Source: a bacterium
Lineage (GTDB): Bacteria > Sysuimicrobiota > Sysuimicrobiia > Sysuimicrobiales > Segetimicrobiaceae
DNA: 42,465 nucleotides
Reading direction: 5' to 3'
NCBI GenBank assembly: GCA_035295165.1
Contig: DATGJN010000083.1
Location: forward strand, 1-42,465
A program made the position numbers and the translations under genes. Shown one piece after another: positions 41,783 through 42,465 of the stretch. The stretch's first letter is position 1; the number at the start of each line of letters is the position of its first letter. The notes beneath the pieces were generated by a model that saw only the letters and a program-made list of their open reading frames with translations, had not been told where the DNA came from and did not search any database.

Positions 41783-42465
41783 TCATCCGCGCTCCGGCCG
41801 CGCAGGTTGGGCGCACTCAAGATACCATCGGATCGTGCGGGCGACCCCTTCGCGCAACGAGGTCCGTGGCCGCCAGCGAAACACCGCCGCACATCGGTCC
41901 ACGTTCATCACCTTGTACGGCGCGCCGTCGGGGTATGAAGTGTCATACCGAAGAGTTCCGCGGTAACCGACTTCCTCCGCGATCATCTCCGCCAATTCGC
42001 GGATTGACACGCCGGTGCCGACACCGATGTTGATCGGCTCGACGGTGTGCGGGATCGTTACCGCCCGGAGCATCGCCTCCACGCAGTCGTCGACGTAAAG
42101 CCATTCGCGCACCGGATTCCCGGAGCCCCACACCACCACTTCGGGCCGACCCAAGCGATGGGCGCTCGCGATCTTCATCACAAGCGCTCCAAGCGCGTGC
42201 GAACGGACTTCGTCGAAATGGTCCTGAGGCCCGTACATGTTGGGCACCACTAAGTTAATTGTCTCGACTCCGTACTGCCGGTAGTACCCCCAACTCTGCA
42301 CGTAGCTCGCCTTCCTGACGAAGCCGTACACAAACACGGACTCGTCGAGTGGGCCGTTCCACCAGGCGTCCTCGCGAAACTCCCGATCCAGATCGCGGGG
42401 GTACGAACAGTTGGAAATCGGGTTCACGATACGCCGCACCCCGAACTCGCGCGCCAACTCGAACA
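41783..42465 (-). CDS. GDP-L-fucose synthase-like NAD-dependent epimerase (5' end outside window)
   Basis: The C-terminal part of an extended SDR, open to the right edge; a TTG at 42457 is in frame but internal. NPISNCSYP aligns with the region before the catalytic Tyr. The catalytic YGFVRKAS (YxxxK-like), PNMYGPQDHFDEVRSHALGALV and GSGNPVREWLYVDDCVEAM are strongly reminiscent of GDP-L-fucose synthase (Fcl/WcaG). The enzyme makes GDP-L-fucose from GDP-4-keto-6-deoxymannose, fitting the GT10 gene 3.6 kb away. The partner GDP-mannose 4,6-dehydratase is not in the window. Other GDP-sugar 3,5-epimerase/4-reductases remain possible. Confidence 0.86.
   Translation of the reverse strand, partial: FELAREFGVRRIVNPISNCSYPRDLDREFREDAWWNGPLDESVFVYGFVRKASYVQSWGYYRQYGVETINLVVPNMYGPQDHFDEVRSHALGALVMKIASAHRLGRPEVVVWGSGNPVREWLYVDDCVEAMLRAVTIPHTVEPINIGVGTGVSIRELAEMIAEEVGYRGTLRYDTSYPDGAPYKVMNVDRCAAVFRWRPRTSLREGVARTIRWYLECAQPARPERG

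Noticed and set aside
1-42465. CRISPR arrays, tRNA or rRNA genes, insertion sequences, prophage genes
   Set aside because: I found no direct-repeat array, no tRNA- or rRNA-like segment, and no transposase or integrase motif. Gaps between genes are mostly under 250 bases.

Overview
The window is high-GC bacterial DNA holding a housekeeping block (about 1-8010) followed by a long surface-polysaccharide locus (about 8089-42465) that runs off the right edge. The cdaA-cdaR-glmM gene order, a glmS ribozyme downstream of glmM and ARG-box control of argF are all typical of Bacillota and related Terrabacteria-type lineages. The GC content and the O-antigen-ligase-like proteins would fit a deep-branching or uncultured relative. 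No marker gene here fixes the phylum.

Housekeeping block, mostly on the minus strand: argF (arginine synthesis) has a sigma70-type promoter covered by two ARG boxes 21 bp apart. It is followed closely by cdaA (c-di-AMP synthesis), cdaR and glmM, and then by the start of a glmS ribozyme cut off by the left edge. Upstream lie a LysM-NlpC/P60 cell-wall hydrolase and the rplM-rpsI ribosomal operon, which has a clear promoter, a GC-rich leader hairpin and a strong terminator hairpin. A PAP2 phosphatase reads the other way.

Polysaccharide locus, left part (8089-19862, minus strand): two sugar nucleotidyltransferases, an NAD-dependent epimerase, an alcohol-dehydrogenase/Gfo-Idh-MocA fusion, a WaaE-like glycosyltransferase, the initiating phosphoglycosyl transferase, three GT4 glycosyltransferases and a Wzx-type flippase. 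Many starts overlap the preceding stop by four bases.

Middle (20035-28479): hddA and a CgeB-like glycosyltransferase on the plus strand, then a Wzy-type polymerase, a transaldolase, gmhB, gmhA, two GT2 enzymes and a nucleotidyltransferase on the minus strand. GmhA, HddA, GmhB and one nucleotidyltransferase (HddC role) would make GDP-D-glycero-alpha-D-manno-heptose. The transaldolase may set the supply of its precursor, sedoheptulose 7-phosphate.

Right part (28463-42465): Gfo/Idh/MocA and SDR oxidoreductases, a zinc-ribbon epimerase of the dTDP-L-rhamnose 4-epimerase type, an FkbM methyltransferase, a complete rmlA-C-B-D operon, a rhamnosyltransferase-like GT2, a GT10 fucosyltransferase-like enzyme, two divergently transcribed paralogous O-antigen ligase/polymerase-like proteins, and a partial GDP-L-fucose-synthase-like gene. 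The locus therefore looks like a Wzx/Wzy-type pathway for a glycan that could contain heptose, rhamnose or 6-deoxytalose, and fucose. No export (Wza/Wzc) or lipid A gene is in the window.
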